DNA of 64,000 nt from Bacillota bacterium (GTDB taxonomy: Bacteria; Bacillota; Clostridia; Clostridiales; Clostridiaceae), in contig JAJXWH010000003.1 in assembly GCA_021781745.1 (NCBI GenBank), forward strand, positions 124,001 through 188,000, given 5' to 3'. A model generated the notes under the pieces. That model did not search any database. It had not been told where the DNA came from and saw only the letters and a list, made by a program, of their open reading frames with translations. Positions 60,873 through 64,000 of the stretch are shown one piece after another. Both the position numbers and the translations under genes were made by a program. How positions within the stretch are numbered: the first letter of the stretch is position 1; every line of letters begins with the position of its first letter.

Positions 60873-60906
60873 AAATTATTTTGGCTTCATTGCCAAAATA
60901 AATTTA
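60873..60906 (-). terminator. Weaker hairpin after the HTH-cupin gene
   Basis: TTATTTTGGC pairs with GCCAAAATAA around TTCATT. No clear T run on the minus side. It precedes the stronger hairpin at 60695. Confidence 0.5.
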
Positions 60907-60988
60907 GTCACATTAAATTTATTTAATGTATGTATAATATCATGACTTGATTGGATTGTCAATAAATTCATAATTATTATATTGATTT

Positions 60989-61525
60989 TTAGAATTGAGG
61001 TGGAGTTATAGTCGAAATAAATATCATTTCATCATCCCCAGTATTTATTATTTGATGTGGAGTGGTACCAAAATAATAGATAGTATCCCCTTCCTCAAGA
61101 GTATACTCCTCTTCGCCTATCTTAATCCACATTGTCCCTTTCATAACATAGGTTACCTCTTCCCCTGGATGAGTCATTGGTTCGCTGCAAGTCATAGCTC
61201 CTGGCTCTAATTTTGCCATAAACATTTCAAGCTGCCTGTCCATATCTGGGCATAATAATTCATAAGTCATATGAGATTCAGAAAATCTTATTTTTTTCCT
61301 CTCATTATGTCTTACTACAGGATTCTTAACTTTATCATCCAGTAAAAAATAAAATACAGCTACCCCTAAAACTTCCGCAATTTTTCGCAGCGATGAAATT
61401 GAAGGCTCCGATAAATCTCTTTCTATCTGGCTTAAGAAACCTGATGTTAACTCAGTTTTTTCAGCTAATTCTTTTAAACTTAATCCCAACTGTTGTCTTC
61501 TTTCTCTAATTCTTTCTCCAATCAT
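60989..61525 (-). CDS. XRE-type HTH regulator with C-terminal cupin sensor
   Basis: The N-terminal helix-turn-helix (about 1-60: MIGERIRERRQQLGLSLKEL, LTSGFLSQIERDLSEPSISSL) is joined to a small cupin barrel (about 105-178: MTHPGEEVTYVMKGTMWIKI, YTLEEGDTIYYFGTTPHQI). The start at 61525 has GAGGGGAG; six earlier codons are unlikely. 178 residues, normal for the family. Such regulators sense small ligands (amines, amino acids, sugars). Its position upstream of the permease suggests control of purine uptake, but a different regulon is possible. Confidence 0.88.
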   Translation of the reverse strand: MIGERIRERRQQLGLSLKELAEKTELTSGFLSQIERDLSEPSISSLRKIAEVLGVAVFYFLLDDKVKNPVVRHNERKKIRFSESHMTYELLCPDMDRQLEMFMAKLEPGAMTCSEPMTHPGEEVTYVMKGTMWIKIGEEEYTLEEGDTIYYFGTTPHQIINTGDDEMIFISTITPPQF

Positions 61526-61702
61526 AATAAAATCTCCCCTCACGTTTTATAAACTCATTTTATTTCCATATTATTATCTATTAGCTTATGCGAATAGTCA
61601 ATAATTCAAAGCTACGTTCTTCCTCTTGAATACTTTTCCTCAAACATAAGAATTATTGAATAATCTTTTTCACAAATATAATAATTTATTATTACATATA
61701 AA

Positions 61703-61740
61703 AAAAGCCGTAGTACAACGTACTACGAAAGGCATTTTTA
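61703..61740 (-). terminator. Orphan terminator facing left
   Basis: On the minus strand, CGTAGTAC-GTT-GTACTACG with flanking GCC/GGC is followed by seven T. No intact gene ends here; it lies next to the decayed patch at 61741-62130. Confidence 0.75.
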
Positions 61741-62160
61741 AAAGAATCTGATAACCATGCCACTTTGAGTTTGTACATAAAACATTTAAATTTGTGTTTT
61801 GCCCCTCACTTTGCCCCTTATAAAGTAACATTATTTAGGAGATAATAAGACTAAAGTTTTCCAAGGTGTTACTATTGGAAATTATTTTGTTAAAATTTTC
61901 TTGACTATAAATACCTTATATTTTTTAATTTTATAAACTTGCAGCAAAACTAATATTAATTCAAAAATATTAATTATTATAAAAACTCATAATGTTTAAT
62001 ATTAGTTTCCACATTATGAGTTCTTAAAACTGAATTTCTATTTTACTTCGTTGCAAACTCTTTAATTTTTATTGGTACCATAATTATCTCCTTTGTATTT
62101 TTATTAACACCCAGCAGTGCATTCTTATCTTATTATGTAAATTTTATAGTATTGAAAAAT
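61741..62160 (-). pseudogene. Decayed patch with 12-codon ORF and possible gene-tail remnant
   Basis: On the minus strand, ATG at 62080 after AAAGGAGATAATT (an excellent ribosome site) reads MVPIKIKEFATK and stops at 62042-62044. Thirty bases later comes a hairpin, AACTCATAATG with its complement (61983-62027), with a T run. Further left (61740-61830) an open stretch reads KGQSEGQNTNLNVLCTNSKW before the orphan terminator; GQxxGQN-like ends are common at the C-termini of phage integrases, as far as I recall. The pieces look like start and tail of genes lost by deletion. A genuine tiny peptide cannot be ruled out. Confidence 0.35.
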
Positions 62161-62170
62161 AATTTTAAAA

Positions 62171-62232
62171 TAATCGCCCGGTCGATCAATGAATTAAGCG
62201 GGCGATTAAAGCGGGCGGTAAGCGAGCGATAA
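62171..62232. repeat. GC-rich repeat and inverted repeat after the ATP-binding protein gene
   Basis: Inverted repeat TAATCGCCCG (62171-62180) with CGGGCGATTA (62199-62208), then short tandem units GCGGGCGATTAAA, GCGGGCGGTAA and GCGAGCGATAA (62198-62232). It is far richer in GC than anything around it. On the minus strand the inverted repeat ends in TTATTTT and could be the gene's terminator. Confidence 0.65.
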
Positions 62233-62236
62233 TTTT

Positions 62237-63952
62237 TTAATCCATTAATACATATTTTATATGTGATCCTTTACCAACCCTTTTTATTTTTCCTAACTCC
62301 TCTAAATTGTTAAATAATGTCAATGCCTTTGTTTTACCAAATTTAAAGGTTTCTCTGCACTCCTTATTACTAATGCTGCCATTTGCTTTTATATATTCTA
62401 AAATATTTATTTCATCATTATTTTGAGGTTTATCTTTAACAAGTATTCTATTAAACTCATCATCTTGATTATATTCTTCATTTAAATAATATACTTTTCC
62501 TCTTCCATAACCATCAACTATTAATGTTTCTTTTTCAACTAAATCATGTAATATTCCAGTTATATCATATGAATGTTTATCCATCATTAATTGAATACGT
62601 GCATTATTGACACTGCCTTCTAAATATGCTGTTGCAAGTATTAATACCTCATCTTTATTAAATGAATTAAATGCTTTACCAAATATACTTTTTAATGATT
62701 CTAAGCATTCTTCTGGTAACATAGATATCATCCATAATTTCAAAGAAACTTGGCTTAAATTAATTTCTTCTTTTAGCTCTGGTGTTCTCCAGTTTTGTTC
62801 ATTCCATGCAGACAAAATTTTAGGAAATCCAGATCCTGCTCCCTCACCTAATCCTATCAAAGAAAACATCTTTTGAATTCTAGGATTTCTGCTTTTAGAA
62901 TTTCCGCCTTTGAATATACTTTCTAAATCTATCTTTAAGCTTCCTGGATTAGTAAATTCCAAACTATCCTTAGTTTTTATGATCTTTAATGTTCCCTGTA
63001 TATTGAAATCAGCATGAATTATTTGATTTACAAATGCTTCTCTTATTGCTTGATGTACTAAAGTATCATCCTTACGTTCAAGATTTTCTAATCTAAATGG
63101 TACTTTAACATTACTTGTGAGCTTATTAATTACTGTAAAATAAAAATTATAAATATTATTTTCCCAGGTTCCATCTATGGTAAACCTGTCTGACCATCTT
63201 TGATCAGAGCTTACATCAATTTCTTCCCTAAAATCAAAATTTATCTTTGCAAACAAATCTCTAATATAAAGACCTTTACCAAACATAAGCATTCCTGCTA
63301 CTGTTACACCTTTTATTTTTCTTCTTCTGTCTTCCTTTATTCCACCAAGCATTTCAATGAATTCTTCACTATCAAGTGCATTCCAAGGATGATCTGGGTT
63401 TCTAGAACTAAATCTATTTCTATACTTCTTTATTGTATCTTCATCTAAATCCTTTACTGTATAGTCTTCAAGTATTACACCATCATTACCTTCTTCTGAT
63501 GCATCTCTTATCATAGCTTTAACTTCTTCTTCAGTAGATTTGTAATCACCTTCAGCATTACGCTTATAAGTTCCTTTATATGGATCTTCATTTAAATATA
63601 TTGGACGTTCTTTATAATTAGCTCTAGGCACATTTATAATTAAAACATCCATTCCTTCAATAGTTAATTTTTCTACATCGTCATCCTTCAATAAATTTCG
63701 GTTAACTTTGTTTCCATTTATAGTATTCCAAAAATCCTGTATTCTTTTATCAATATTCTTAACACCTTGAACTTCGAATGTACCTTTTCCTTTATTCTCT
63801 TTTATTCCTAAAATTATTATTCCCCCATTTGTATTCGCCATAGCAGAATAACTTTCCCACAAAGAATTAGGAATTTTATTTTCTCCCTCTTTACATTCTA
63901 CATCAACAGTTTCACCAATTTTCAATATCTCCAATAATTCTATATCAGTCAT
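62237..63952 (-). CDS. AlbA_2/Schlafen-type ATP-binding protein
   Basis: The N-terminal AlbA_2 (Schlafen AAA-like, DNA-binding) domain (about 1-150) has TVDVECKEGENKIPNSLWES, MANTNGGIIILGIKE and the RANYKERPIYL segment. A second conserved part follows (about 280-370: LVHQAIREAFVNQIIHADF, ITN/EFTNPGSL-type GHKL-like ATPase core with GAGSGFPKIL), and a C-terminal winged helix (about 510-571, GSISNKECRETFKFGKTKAL). 571 residues from the ATG at 63952, which has GAAGGTGAG seven bases upstream; a TTG further up is less likely. These proteins are often annotated as transcriptional regulators and found in accessory or defence regions. Function here unknown. Confidence 0.78.
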   Translation of the reverse strand: MTDIELLEILKIGETVDVECKEGENKIPNSLWESYSAMANTNGGIIILGIKENKGKGTFEVQGVKNIDKRIQDFWNTINGNKVNRNLLKDDDVEKLTIEGMDVLIINVPRANYKERPIYLNEDPYKGTYKRNAEGDYKSTEEEVKAMIRDASEEGNDGVILEDYTVKDLDEDTIKKYRNRFSSRNPDHPWNALDSEEFIEMLGGIKEDRRRKIKGVTVAGMLMFGKGLYIRDLFAKINFDFREEIDVSSDQRWSDRFTIDGTWENNIYNFYFTVINKLTSNVKVPFRLENLERKDDTLVHQAIREAFVNQIIHADFNIQGTLKIIKTKDSLEFTNPGSLKIDLESIFKGGNSKSRNPRIQKMFSLIGLGEGAGSGFPKILSAWNEQNWRTPELKEEINLSQVSLKLWMISMLPEECLESLKSIFGKAFNSFNKDEVLILATAYLEGSVNNARIQLMMDKHSYDITGILHDLVEKETLIVDGYGRGKVYYLNEEYNQDDEFNRILVKDKPQNNDEINILEYIKANGSISNKECRETFKFGKTKALTLFNNLEELGKIKRVGKGSHIKYVLMD

Positions 63953-64000
63953 TTTAGCGCTCACCTTCTTCATATTCAAATGAAAAATTCATATTTTAAT

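Noticed and set aside
1..64000. CRISPR arrays, complete insertion sequences, rRNA genes
   Set aside because: No spacer-repeat arrays, transposase genes or rRNA sequence were seen.

Overview
The window is low-GC DNA (roughly 27% by eye) from a spore-forming anaerobe of the Clostridium sensu stricto type. Supporting signs are an alpha/beta-type small acid-soluble spore protein, a clostridial mreB-radC-maf block, AT-rich codon use, and a large molybdenum/selenium purine-degradation locus. Most genes lie on the minus strand. I cannot fix the species from sequence alone; a Clostridium beijerinckii-like organism is a reasonable guess.

Region 1 (1-24.9 kb) is mostly housekeeping: mreC (cut by the window edge), mreB, radC, maf, a SPOR-domain protein, an NlpC/P60 hydrolase, a PepD-type dipeptidase, pyruvate kinase, a four-repeat S1 protein, a three-gene PspA operon on the plus strand, a CBS protein, a DEDD exonuclease, a membrane MutS-like ATPase, a zinc-binding lipoprotein, a YhaO/YhaN (SbcD/SbcC-like) pair, a spore protein, a short AT-rich stretch of accessory genes, tRNA-Trp(CCA) and a flavin oxidoreductase.

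Region 2 (24.9-61.5 kb) is a nearly continuous purine, molybdenum and selenium locus. It holds (a) molybdopterin synthesis genes (moaA, moaC, a MogA/MoaB protein, a MOSC protein, a MoeA-like protein) and a LysR regulator; (b) the ygfK-ygeX-ygeY-ssnA-hydA set, known from other anaerobes as an anaerobic uric acid/xanthine breakdown island, with an extra D-aminoacylase-like hydrolase; (c) three separate xanthine-dehydrogenase-type hydroxylases; (d) the selenium-cofactor genes selD, yedF, yqeB, yqeC and mocA; (e) guanine deaminase, an NCS2 purine permease and an HTH-cupin regulator. A sigma-54 activator sits at the head of the fused xdh gene. I find two near-identical -24/-12 promoters, one before xdh and one before ygfK, and a cluster of palindromes between the activator gene and xdh that could be its enhancer.

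The inferred flow is: the permease imports purine, guanine deaminase makes xanthine, selenium-molybdenum hydroxylases interconvert hypoxanthine, xanthine and urate, YgfK and the amidohydrolases open and trim the ring, and YgeX cleaves 2,3-diaminopropionate to pyruvate and ammonia, with RidA plausibly clearing the 2-aminoacrylate intermediate. YgeW and carbamate kinase are not in the window.

The most unusual non-coding items are a dispersed palindromic element present three times (159 bp, 133 bp and a 38 bp end fragment), a separate ~250 bp near-complete palindrome beside the largest copy, and a decayed patch at 61.7-62.2 kb holding a 12-codon ORF with a strong ribosome site. Region 3 (62.2-64 kb) is one AlbA/Schlafen-type ATP-binding protein.
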